64,000 bases of DNA from Mactra quadrangularis (Eukaryota > Mollusca > Bivalvia > Venerida > Mactridae). Positions 33,860 through 46,173 of the stretch are shown here, piece by piece. Numbering within the stretch: the first letter of the stretch is position 1; each line of letters opens with the position of its first letter. The notes below the pieces were generated by a model that was not told the origin of the DNA, made no database searches, and saw only the letters and a program-made list of their open reading frames with translations. Location: NCBI GenBank assembly GCA_025267735.1, contig CM046297.1, forward strand, positions 17,200,011 through 17,264,010, in the 5' to 3' direction. Made by a program: the position numbers and the translations under genes.

Positions 33860-36397
33860 ATGGCAGTGGAATTTATTGTGCGATGTGTTTTCGTCGTTTT
33901 ATTAGTTTTTCCTTACGTGTTGTGTTCAGAATACAGTACTAAAGTATTAAACAGTGATAATCTTGGACCCCATGGAAAATGTGAACCTATTCAGATCCCT
34001 TTGTGTAAAGATATCCAGTACAATGAGACAATTATGCCGAATTTGTTGGAACACACCAAACAGGAGGACGCCGGAATGGAGGTAAAGTACCGTACCCCGT
34101 TGAGACCGGTCATTGTCTGTGATTTATCATCAACCCTAATAATTATCCGATTGATATTTTAACATTTTATGTTAAGATCGATATGTCCTAAGTGTCGATG
34201 TAATGATTCACACCTTCATAATTGAATTAGTATCAAGATCTGCATAAATCTTCTTGAATCTAGAGTTTAATTTTATGCGGGCTGATGTGATTCATATTAA
34301 AATAGAGCAAGAGATTGCTTGAAGTTGAACTTATTTGAAGCCTTTAAGTTCAATGTCTACTGTGCAATTCAACTAGAATTCTTTAGAAATTGAAATATTA
34401 GTCAGTTCATGGACCAGGATCTTCATATTGGTTTTAGTCGTTAAGTTTTTATTACATTTAAATAAATTGTTATAATTGTTATATTCCTTACTATAAAATT
34501 GACTCTAAATTGTTCAGTATTTTTAGGGACATACTCACATAGTGTGCCCCATTTTACAGTTAAACTAAATAATCTATTTATTGTCATTTCCATGGCTTAG
34601 ACTTATCAGTTATTCCCAAAACAACACTATGACTAGTCAGCTGTATTGTTTAATACTATTATTTATGTTCTCTTCATATGCAAATTTTACCTTTATAATG
34701 GCTTGTCTGAGCCAAATGAAGCCAAGCCAAGACTGAACCAATCAAGCTGGAATGAGTCAATGCAGACATTGCTGCATAAAGTCTTCCTTAAAATGTAACT
34801 GTATCACACTTTAAGCGAACAACTTACAATACAAGTTTCAGCTTACTAATTTCACGTTTTTGTTTTCCAGGTTCACCAGTTTTTCCCATTGGTGAAAGTA
34901 AAATGCAGTCAACAGTTGAAGTTCTTCTTGTGTACAATGTATGTACCAGTATGTACTGTATTACCTAAAGCTATACCTCCATGTAGAAGTCTATGTGTAC
35001 AAGCAAGGACTGGTTGTGAGACATTAATGAACAAGTTCGGGTTTGAGTGGCCTGCTAGTCTTAATTGTGACCAATTCCCAACCTACGGGCTATGTGTGGG
35101 GGAGAATACCACTGAGCATCAACCACCGACCCAGACTACCATGAGACCCCAGACAACATACAGACCAGGTGGTGGCGGGGGGAGTGGAGGCGGATCGGGA
35201 GGAGGTGGAATCGACATCATTGGTAGTCATATCAACTACCGTGGTGACCGTTTAGAATGCCCCTCTGAACAATCTGTTAATATTGGGTATGATTACAAAT
35301 TACGTATTGGAGATAGTGTGGTTCCTGATTGTGGTGCTCCTTGCGAGAACATGTTCTTTACTGAAGGTAGAAGAAATTTCTCGCGTCTATGGATTGGAAT
35401 ATGGTCATTTATATGTCTTGCCTCTACCATGTTCACTGTTCTAACATTTTTGATAGACATGACCAGATTCCGTTACCCTGAGCGACCTATTATCTTCTTA
35501 TCCGGTTGTTACTTTATGGTAGCTCTAGCTTATGTCATAGGGTTCTTTTTGAAGGATGATTATGCTTGTAGTGTATTCAAACATCAAGTCTCTCAGACTA
35601 AGCCATACACCATGACGGAGACTGTACCCTTAGTTACCCAGGGAACCAAGAAGGAATGGTGTACAATTTTGTTCATGCTTTTGTACTTCTTCAGCATGGC
35701 TTCTTCAATCTGGTGGGTTATTCTGACCTTGACCTGGTTCTTAGCTGCTGGTATGAAATGGGGTCATGAGCCCATTGAAGCAAATTCACAGTACTTCCAT
35801 TTGGCAGCATGGGCTGTGCCCGCTATTAAAACTATTGCTATTTTAGCAATGGGTCAAGTTGATGGAGATGTTTTGAGTGGCGTCTGCTACACGGGAATCT
35901 CTGATGTAGATGCTCTACGAGGATTTGTGTTAGCTCCCTTGGTTGTATACCTTATTATCGGAACATCGTTCCTGTTGGCTGGATTTGTGTCATTGTTCAA
36001 AATTCGCACTATAATGAAATCAGACGGTACTAAAACTGACAAACTTGAGAAACTAATGGTTCGTATAGGAATTTTCTCTGTATTATACACTGTTCCTGCT
36101 ACCATTGTAATTGCTTGTTACTTTTATGAACAATCATCTAGAGAAAGTTGGATGAAAACATGGTGGTTGAAAAACTGTAAAGATTGGTTGAAGGATCAGT
36201 ATTTGTGCGACGGCCTCGAGAGCCCGCTTCAGCAACCAGACTTTAACGTCTTTATGATAAAATATCTGATGTCAGTAATCGTCGGAATTACGTCGGGCGT
36301 TTGGATCTGGACTGGTAAGACTTTGAACTCCTGGCAGAGATTCTACGCAACTATATTCAAAGGAGGTCGCCATAATGTACACGAGGCTGTTGTTTGA
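33860..36397 (+). CDS. fz1/2/7: Frizzled receptor, Fz1/2/7 class (2 exons)
   Basis: Predicted product 582 residues, exons 33860-34081 and 34871-36397, joined by one phase 0 intron inside the ligand domain. Frizzleds are seven-pass plasma-membrane receptors for Wnt ligands and signal through Dishevelled. Seen here: a signal peptide (residues 1-23); a cysteine-rich domain with all ten cysteines (41, 49, 86, 95, 102, 112, 116, 123, 140, 149) and glycosylation sites Asn55 and Asn153; a Gly-rich linker; seven membrane segments from about 215 ([20 protein letters not shown]) on; highly conserved [12 protein letters not shown] and [14 protein letters not shown]; and the Dishevelled-binding KTxxxW (Lys557-Trp562, KTLNSW). 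The blocks [10 protein letters not shown] and [15 protein letters not shown] place it in the 1/2/7 class. The tail ends EAVV instead of the usual ETxV PDZ-binding end. The start ATG is the first in frame and gives the signal peptide. Confidence 0.97.
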
Positions 36398-38701
36398 GTC
36401 ATAGATCAAATGACCTTGACCTAATTCAAGGATATTTGATAGTACTGAAGTTTGTTGTTGGAAACAAACTCTAAAGGATTTTTTTTTGTGATTTTGGATT
36501 ACAGATTTTAATTTCTGTTTTTATATAAATCATGTGCTCGAGTTAAATGAACGAATATCTACATTTAATGTTGTACATAACGGGGGGAGATAAAGTGTGT
36601 GCATTCAAAACTATTTGTGTATATTCTACTTTCGTATGTGTCGTCATACAAATAATGTTTTTACTGCCAGAGGAGCGAAGAAATGAAGATATACATGTAA
36701 AACCAATTTTTTGATTTTTCGATTTGAAAGCGCTCGTGTACCAAAAATTGATATTGAGTGCCAAAAAAGGTAGCTATTTAGATTTTTAACCATTTTTTAC
36801 GGTGATGATTTTTACACTCAGATACTTACATACTAGCTGTGGCAAAGACTTGAATGTCATTGCTATGTATCTATTCAGAACTCCTGAAAATGCTTAGAAC
36901 ATAATGAACGGCTGTTCACTGACTAAATGTGTGTGAAGGATGGAGTTCAAGGAAAGTCACAAAATCACTCATAACTCTTTGAGAGAAAAACTTGCGGTAT
37001 TGGCTTTAACAATCATAAATGAAACCATATTAAACATTTGTACAGTTTAATGATATAGCTTTTTTTATCATCTGTTTACTGATCATCCTAGAGTTTAGAT
37101 AACCTTAATAATCAAACTGGCCAGTGTTAGCAAGAAAATGATTTTAAAATATTTCTGGAAATCTGCGTCCACTTATCAATCATTAATACGCCTTTTAAGA
37201 TTTTTGGATTTAGTGAATCAGTCTTAAGCCATTTCAATATCTTGGAGTGCGAGTGGTGGACTTCTTACTCAAAGAACATTTCATGGTGTTTTTTTGAAAT
37301 AACTGCTTGTTTTAGAAGTATGAAAATGGCTACAATGCCAGAAAGGGGGCCTAGATGTTTTAAAGTTCTTGAATGTGTATGCTAAAAAGGGCAGGGATGC
37401 AGATAAAAGGGTTAGGGTGCATAGATAGATCTAAAGGATGCAGGTTTCAATGAAACTATTTCTGTACAGGGAGGAGAGAAAAAAGGGGTCAGATGTAGCT
37501 CCCTACTATTCTGTTTTACATCAATCATTATTTGAGTACTACCATACTACTCAATCATGAATGAATAATGTTATAATTTGAATGCTGATTATTTAAACTC
37601 TTTATCATAAGCAAAGAACTTACGCATATTGTCATTAAGTGTCTTGTAATCAATGATTTATTAATGTTACTTTGTATGTACATACATGTATATATATAAC
37701 CTGTACTTTTTATCCTGTGATTTTAATTTTTAAACATACTTATTAAGTAAAGTAACCACTTTGATTATTTTTTGCTGTGCCCAATACTTTTTTTTGTTCA
37801 AATTATTGCAACCTATTTAATAACTCACATCATGATTTTGTTTTTTATATTTTTCTTACAAATACATTTTGCCTTGGTTACTGTTCAAATTAATGGTTCA
37901 AAATATATATAAAAAAATTCCACCAATTTTTATTAATTTGCTTTGTTGATTATCGCCAAGTTAGACTGACTAACTTGCTAACTGTCTTAAATGAAATATA
38001 AAATTTGTGCTTTTAACTGTGATGGTCTTTGGCTTGGTTTTGAAATGCTTGGTACAGAAAAAAATGAACCTTAGCTGAAATATGTCTATGACTGTGTATT
38101 GAATGAAAGCTAACATCTAAAAAAGAAAGTTTTGAGATTGATCATGTTTTTAGGTCATAAACTGTTGATTCAAACATCTAACAGTCTATCAGATTTTCAT
38201 AATTTTCCTGATAAAACAATAAATGAGTCACTATTGTATCTGTACTCGGTAATACATGTACGTTTTACGATGATGCGTCAAACTGCTATCCCAGAATACA
38301 TCAGGATTCTCTAATAGTAATACTTGCACTCCAGCACTCCCCGCGTAATGTTCAATATTCAATACTACTAATAGCCTAATAATAAAATCAGCTGTATAGA
38401 ATATTTATATATTTGTTTTTTAGTAGCTGAAATCTTTCTGATAGTATTATTGTATGAGGTTGCTATTAGGTTAGTTGTTTTAAAATGATATTGGTTTTCA
38501 TTCATACGGTTATAAAGGGAGTTGTTTCATTCAAATGAGAGTGTGTTTGCTATATTAATGAAATTTCCACTCGATACATTTGTTCTAATCCTGTCTACAT
38601 CCAACATGATACAGAAGCAATTAACATGATTATGAACATTTTCCTAGTAAATGAGCTTGGTATTTGCAGTATTATGTTGTTCAATTGAGTATATATTCAG
38701 G
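36398..38701 (+). other. Downstream flank / likely 3' UTR of frizzled
   Basis: No coding signal. AT-rich and T-skewed on the + strand, with candidate AATAAA signals at 38218-38223 and 38381-38386. Some 2 kb of 3' UTR would be ordinary for this gene; a far longer one is possible (see 40030-48238). Confidence 0.45.
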
Positions 38702-38876
38702 AGGGCTCGACATTAATTTTTGAACTAGGTTGCCCAGTTTTACGACTAGCTATATATTTTACTTGCCGGAAAAAAATGTTTACTAGCAGTAGCCTTAACC
38801 TTATCAAGTCGCCCGAACCAAAGTATAGGTTGTCCAGGGGCCAGGGCAATAGGATGACCTTTAATGATGAGCCCTG
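38702..38876. mobile_element. MITE, GGGCTCGACATTAA family
   Basis: Left end AGGGCTCGACATTAATTT and right end (inverted) AGGGCTCATCATTAAAGG. Interior GGTTGCCC / GTCGCCCG words are typical of this element type. No clear target duplication. Related to 6024-6187. Confidence 0.7.
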
Positions 38877-39650
38877 ATAAATAAAGGCCTATAAATTTAA
38901 TTTGTATCAAATGTAAAGTCTTACTTAAGGTCACTGTTGGTGAAAGTCGTCAGTTTTGATCACAGAAGTTTAAATGTTTGTTAGACAACGAAAATGGTTC
39001 TGTGCAAGTTTGTAAAATAGGAATTTCAGTACTTTTTTGAAAATATTTATACTTCACTCTTGAGGAAGTAAAATATAATTTTTTGTGTAAATTCAGCCTT
39101 TACTACACTACACCTGTCTGGAATTATGAACCATTGAAATGAGTTTTTATTTGCCAAGGAAAAATCAGCCAGTCTCCTCAGCCTTGAGTCTAGAGCTGTT
39201 TTCTCAGTTAGAAATATCAATGATGCTTCATTTACATGTGCTGTTACACAACATCTGGGAAACAGTGAATGCTTGATGATTCATGTAGTTAATGTATAAT
39301 ATTTGGCGAGGAAAGAAACCTACACACCTCTTGTTGTGAGTTTTTCTCTCTATCCATCTCATGCAATCTCTCTTCAAGGTACTTAAAATTTTTGCTCGGA
39401 AAATTTCTCAATTGTCTTGTGAGTTTTACTTTAGGGTAAACTTATACTTCCATAAATTTAGACAATACTCTTATTGATAAGGTTTACTTTCTGTTAGAAA
39501 GCATCAATTTTGGGTTCTTTTTAAAATTTGAGAAGGTTTGGTATACATTCTTTCATAAACCATTACTAAGAGGTATTGATAGAATTAAAAAAAAAAGTTT
39601 ATGAAGGTTTAACTTCAACTAAAGAAAATAGGATAATTTTTACTTGTATA

Positions 39651-40029
39651 CAGTACCCACCAAAAGTTTGGAGATAAATGAACTTTACTACAATTCTTGA
39701 ATTTTTAAGATTATTTCAGTAGAATCAATATTCTTAATATATTTAAGTATGGTTTGTGATAGAATGGAGAAGAAAAACATGAATGCAACACATCTACAAG
39801 ATTCAGCATCTGGCATCCCAAAACCATGTAATGATGTTTATTGTATTAAGTTTCCAGTACCTAGCTTTTATGCTATTTTTGTAGCATCAGTTATAATTAT
39901 AACGTTAACCAAGTAGAAAAGCAAAACTAAACGGCATTTCAAAATAAACAGTAATCAAATTTTAGATAAAAGCTATCCAGTAGATTTACTTTTAAAGTGA
40001 AAATGTCTCCAAACTTTTGGTGGGTACTG
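39651..40029. mobile_element. Tc1/mariner-type MITE with TA target duplication
   Basis: The 379-bp element has 24-bp terminal inverted repeats, beginning CAGTACCCACCAAAAGTTTG, that agree base for base at both ends (39651-39674 and 40006-40029). TA flanks each end (39649-39650 and 40030-40031). It has no coding capacity. Perfect ends point to a fairly recent insertion. Confidence 0.9.
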
Positions 40030-42146
40030 TATGTATTTTGTAAAATTTCAGTATTAAAAGCCATGCTATACAGTATCGCTCAATGGCCAAAAAATCCTCA
40101 TTCATGGTATGGTGTTGAGAATGATTAGTGTATGTTTTTGCATATTAGCTTACCCCAGCTGCAGGCAATTATATATGACATAAAAAAATCAATTACTGTA
40201 GCTTGCAGGCATACGAAAACCAACCTCAATAAATCATACACAGATTTTTGTTCAAAAACTCAGAAAAAAATGTGTAGGAGTTTTAATAGTGGTAGAGTAG
40301 GAGAATAGTTCCCATAGTAACTGTTTTACACTTCAAATAAACTTTGATGTTCTAAATGATATTTACCATAATATTACAATTTACAAGTATAATACCAGAG
40401 GCATTAATTCATACATTAAAACATTTTGTTAAAATTGCAATTGCAAATGAAGGCATCTAACCCAAAATCATCTCATCTCAATGCTCTATAACGTGACAGT
40501 TTCTAGTTTCATAGAAAAAATGCCCTGTTAACTACGTTTAGGTATCTTATTATACAAAATAATTTAGATCAAAAGAAACCTTGTCTCACACAATACTTCC
40601 CTTTGTGTTGGCTATTGTAATGTATTCAGTTACTTGAAATAATTATGCGTAAGGCCCTTCCTAAAAATTGTTTGGTTAATTAAACAAATTTCATAGTTAT
40701 GGGGTATATCACTGAAAATTTTGTTTTTCTTGAAGCTCATGAATTAACTACCTTCATTGGCAGGAAATTAAGGGTATAATTTTCGTGATGGGTTTTGAAG
40801 ATTGGGTTTAATTTAAACTTGTAAAAGGGCATGGAAGTCTTAAACTTGGACTGGATTCACAAATATGATGCATATTGAAATAGAAACTATCCGTAAAATT
40901 TGTTTATTTTTTTGCAGAATCTTGAAAATGGGTGGAAAAAGGTCTCGATGAACTGCTCATTATTATCTTGTCTTGGAATAGCTACTAAAATATCTTGTCT
41001 TTATAATTTAACTTCTCAATAAAAAACAAACACGAAAAACTTGTTATCTATTCTAGTGGTCTCATTGAATGAATTAAGATGGCTGACTAAGATTGCTTGA
41101 AAACTAACAACGGTGAAGACATGGTTATAAATTCACATATAATAAATTTCCTCATTAAATATGCTAATATTTTAACCTCATTAAAAGTTCATATACTTCG
41201 GAGGCAGACGTTATAACTATTAAAATGTATACGGTTTATGTTTTAAATTATTTCATTTATGAAGTTAGACCATAGGCCTCAAAGCTATCTGAACAACTTG
41301 TATCGACTTCTGTATGTCGATTTATCTGTACTTCACTACTTGATTTTAACTTGTTGTCGTCGGCGATGATGATGAAATTTGCGATCAAAGTTTTCCAGTC
41401 TGTGTCGTACTGTTATCAGATACTCCTGTCTGGATTTAACTTTAAATTACAAAATGAAATTTTGTCTGTTTGTATCATTAATGGTATATGGTTTGAATTT
41501 GAATTTTACTGAAATTGCTTTATAGTCAATTTAAAAAAAATCAGTTTGCAAGTTTGCATGATGTAGCCAATTACTTGGGGTGAAGTAAAAAAAATATTCT
41601 AATTTTGCAAGATGTAGCCAAATACTCGGGATCCAGAATTTTATACAGGCTGTGTGAGATGGTTTTGAAAGCTCAGGCTTTTTTAAACTTAAATGTCTTA
41701 CTTCTGAAAATAAGTAAGGATTTGTGTTTTCATATTGATGAAAATTGAATTTTAGTTATAAAGTCCCCCTGCCTAATTCATGCTTGAGCTTGTTGACTAT
41801 GCTGTATTGTTTGCTTCTTGCAGGGCATATTTTCTTTCCATCAGGTGCCAAGCTGAAATTTTATGGAATCTTGTCCTAAGATCTTTATGAGTACCGGTAC
41901 TTTGAATAATGAGTCATAGACATTATTTTAGCTAATTTTCAATTCTATCTACTTGACATGCAAGTTTGGCCTTATCATTATATTTCATTAAGTTGTTAAA
42001 ACATAAAGCTGTAATGCACATTGTGAATTTAATGTACAGTCTGATGCACTTGACATGAGTTTGTTCAATGTATTACAACACTGGAAGTTTGTGTTTCAAA
42101 TAGATTTTATGAATATTGAGCCAATCTGAACTTGCCAGATTTTCAG

Positions 42147-42252
42147 CTCAAATTTTGAGGACATCACACACAATCATTTGTAATGCATTATGGGAATTTA
42201 TAACTCATATTTTGATGACATCACACACAAAATCATGTGAAATGCATTATGG
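42147..42252. repeat. Two-copy direct repeat with GCATTATGGG ends
   Basis: CTCAAATTTTGAGGACATCA...GCATTATGGG (42147-42193) is repeated as CTCATATTTTGATGACATCA...GCATTATGGG (42203-42252). The complement CCCATAATGCA resembles the core of ZNF143/STAF sites; that reading is speculative. Confidence 0.7.
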
Positions 42253-45200
42253 GTGTTCTAACGTAAATTCACCATTATATACAAAGGACATACCAACATA
42301 TTTACAGTGTATGATATTTATCTAAAGATATGTTACATACAAAGTAATAAATACATAGGGTGGTATTCAGCTGGTATGTTTGAAATAAACCCCCTGAAGA
42401 TAAATATAAAATAAAACTGGTGGGTCATGTACAATGCTCTGCTATCATTTGATCATTGTACATTTTGTATATTGTTGACTTTAGATTAATGTATTGTGCT
42501 GTTGACAGGTTTAATCTAAATTAATAATGTACTGTATAAGGTTTATACCCTGACCAAAGTAAATTTGATACTGAAATTGTGGCAAAATATAAATGTAAAC
42601 CTTGGGTATGGGTCGGGGGGGGGGGGAGAGTTTCAAAATTTTCAGATACCCTTTTTTACATAGTATGAGAAGTTCTTTTTTAGTTTTGTTTGGACCCTTT
42701 TTCATTTAGGAGGGATGATTTTGATACTGGTTATATACGACATAAGTATGTTTTTCATTTTAATTAATTTAAGTATATAATGTACGGTGTTTGTATGGTA
42801 TGGACCCAAACTGTGGTAAACCTAAAACTCGACCCAATGTGCATACAGGTTGAATTTAAGGATATGATATGATTTTTCCTATTTTCAGTGCAAGAAAACG
42901 AGTATAAGGCTTGTACAATAAGAGTATATCTCATATTTTATTGAACAATTTTAATGTGACTGAAATTTAATGGTCTACTTGCTCTGTGATCATAAATTTA
43001 AACTTAAGATCTGCTTTTTATCTCTTTCTATTTAATGTTTGCATTTTTTTCTCAATGATATGGATGAGTCATTTGAACAAATATTTTAATATATTTTTCT
43101 TTTTATAATACTCTAACTCATGTAACATGTTTAATTATTATAGTATGCTTGTATAAAATGAGCAGTTTTGGATATTGAATTATGTTGATTTTTCAGTAGT
43201 TTGGAAATTTACTTTAGCTGAGCTTTATAAAACCTTGGCTATTTTGTAAGGGGGAGGGGGTCATGATGCTGTGAAGGTTTTTTCATACTTGTTAAACTAC
43301 CTAATGCATGAAATAAAGCAATTCCAAAATTTTGATCTTATTTTACTTTTCGGAAGACTTAATAAAGATTAGAGACAAGACTATTTGCTTTACTTGAGTA
43401 TTTCCAAGTTTTAAAACAATATTCAATATACCATGTATTAGACTGTAGACAGTTTTAAAGTGGGTGGGTGGGGTAAGTCTAGAAGTGTAGGGTAGACATG
43501 ATTCTTTTCAGTTAAATTGCTTCATTTTAAATGTATATTATTATCACAAACATGTCTTAGGTTGTAGATTTTTACAATTTTCATGATAATCATGAAGGAG
43601 ATCCTGTATTTTTTGAAATGTCAAAGTTTTTGATAATAGATTTGATTCCGAACTCAAGTTAGTGGGTTTTCCATCTGAAAATTTTGTATGTACTGGATGT
43701 ATCCGTGTGAAACAAAGTTGAAACAAAAATATGTGTACCCAGTACAATAGAATCAATTCTGTGTTGCAACTGTTCAGCAATAATGTGTAAAATAACTTCT
43801 CCCTGTACGGATACATTCAGTACAAACAAATCTTATTCAGCTGGAAAAATCCATTAATCTGAATTCTGAATATGAACTGTTATTATTTGCATCAAACTTG
43901 ACATGTTGATTTTTGTGTTGTTTCCTGGGGAAGAACTAGTCATTATATTGCTGTATATGTTGTCTTTTGTAAAGTTTGCTTTTATGTAAATAATTCTAGT
44001 GCTTAGCTAAATCTCCTTGTTTTCTATTGGCTAATAATTTGATGTTTTTGTCTGTCCCACTGTTGTTTTTTTTAATTCGTCAAATTCTATTTTTAAATCT
44101 GCATGTCACAAACTACCATATTTTATAATACACAACTTTTTTTCAAATGAAAAGATATATATAAGTGCCATAGCTAACTAATACAGAGATATATATATTA
44201 TATTCAATTTTTTGATGATTTTTTTTCCATATATATTCTGTGTAATAATGCTCTATAAATAAATTGTCTATGTCTGTAACAAAATGCTTCATTTGAGTCA
44301 TGGTATGTTTATTACCATTTTTTAATATCAATGTGACACATTCTGAAAATATATACTTTCTGTACTTAGAATCTACATTATCTTGTGGCCTGTTCAAAAT
44401 GTTCCTTTTATCAATAATTCGTAAGTAATTTGCAGGCTTTACAATAACTAACTAGCCTGGAGTATGGAGCTAGTGAAATTAGTTAAGGGTTAGTGAAAAT
44501 ATCTCAATTCATTAATTAGGGCAAATTGATTTATAATTTAGTCAATTTCTTTGAACACATAGTAAATCAAGCTAGTTCTTGTCAAAATTTAGAACATAGG
44601 CTGATTTGATTAAAACTTTAACCTGCTATCTGTAAACTTGTTCATTAGCATTCTCTTTAAAAATACTGTACCGAAAGGCCTATACATTAAGCTAGTTACT
44701 ATTTAGTATTCCATGAGTCTGGGAAGAAAACAAACATATGCATTAGTTATGTGGTCACAAGGTTTTATAATCATTTTGGACCACCAAGACATTTTTGGCT
44801 CAGGCATGGTCGTAAATCATAGAGATATGGATACTTTATATCAATATATGATCTTTTTTTGGCCATTTACTAAGATATTTTACCATAATTCTTATTTTGA
44901 ATACATTGTGTCGAGGCAGTAACTGATGCGAAATTTTCATACTAATGTATTTTTACCCTTTGTACTGAAAACACAAAAGAAACTCTTGATATTTTACTTT
45001 GATTCATGTATTCAAGTTAATGTGTTTACCTTTTTCTAGCTTACAGAATGGTAATTAATCATCTTGTCAGTACAAAACTAAACTGAAATGTGCTGCTTAA
45101 TGTGAACTGTAACATAACATTTACCAAACCATTTATTTTCTGCTTGTACAGTGGTGGCCATATTGTATTAGTGTCATGTGACTTGAAAATGCTAGACTGT

Positions 45201-46099
45201 GTCTCTAATTTTTTATATTTTTGAATGTTATGTCTTTTTTGTGGCACTAGTCCAGTCTGGCATTAAATTTTTTTTAGAAATGTGTCAAAGTTCCTAGTGA
45301 ATGTTGATTTCATGTCACTTATTTTAGATTTTAGATGGCACAGTCTTTTCAATTTTGAGTAAATTATTTTTTATAGCAAGATGAATGCTTAAGTTGTATT
45401 TAGATAAGTTTTGATTGATGTTATCTTTACTAGTTTGTAGTGAATTTGAAATGAACGATGCATGTGGTAGATTTTTAATAATTTTTACTCTTTGCTTTTT
45501 TTGTCATCATCCAAAGCTTATGTTCAAGCCATTGTTGCATTCTTAGTTTCCCTTCGTTGTTACTTTTTGTAGGCCTAAGCTTCATTTAAAGCATTTTATA
45601 AATTTAACCAATGACTGACTAGTCTGCAGTCTTGAAGTATATTCTGATTAAAGTTATTCCTGGTATCCATCATATTTCATTGTTTATCTCATGGATGGAT
45701 TAACTTGATTTGATTGGGTCATTCATACTGAAGTGGATTGAAAATATTAAAGATAACAAATGCAGACTTGGCTTATGTTTTGTTCTCAGATGCAATGGTT
45801 CTCTTTATGTTATCAACATAAGGATTAGAATGGGTAACATTAGTTAAAGTTATTTCAATCAAAGCAGATCACAGATCATGCCATAATTGTCCCATAGAAT
45901 GTTTTTGTCTGCTTCGCTGAATGATGGGAAACTATGTAATGTTATGGATTGGACGTGGGAATTGAACGATGACATTAATAGTGTCTACTGCATTGATATT
46001 TTTATTTGTATATACTTTTGATGTACTATTTAATCATAGAAGCAATATATGTTAATGAAAGGTTGTTTTTTATATATATATATTTTGTATGAATGGCTT

Positions 46100-46173
46100 T
46101 TAGAACGAGTGTGAGAGAGAGATGGTTGAAGCAAGAGAGGGAGAGGAAGGGACAGAGAAAGGGAGAGAGGGAA
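46100..46173 (+). repeat. GA-rich purine tract
   Basis: About 70 bases almost without pyrimidines outside one short GGTTG word, built from GAGAGA, GGGAGAG and GGAAGGGA units. Such tracts may bind GAGA-type factors or form triplexes; neither is shown. Confidence 0.6.

Noticed and set aside
44921..44945. CTGATGCGAAA, reminiscent of a hammerhead ribozyme core
   Set aside because: The core requires CTGATGA and GAAA separated by a stem, with two flanking helices; these are absent.
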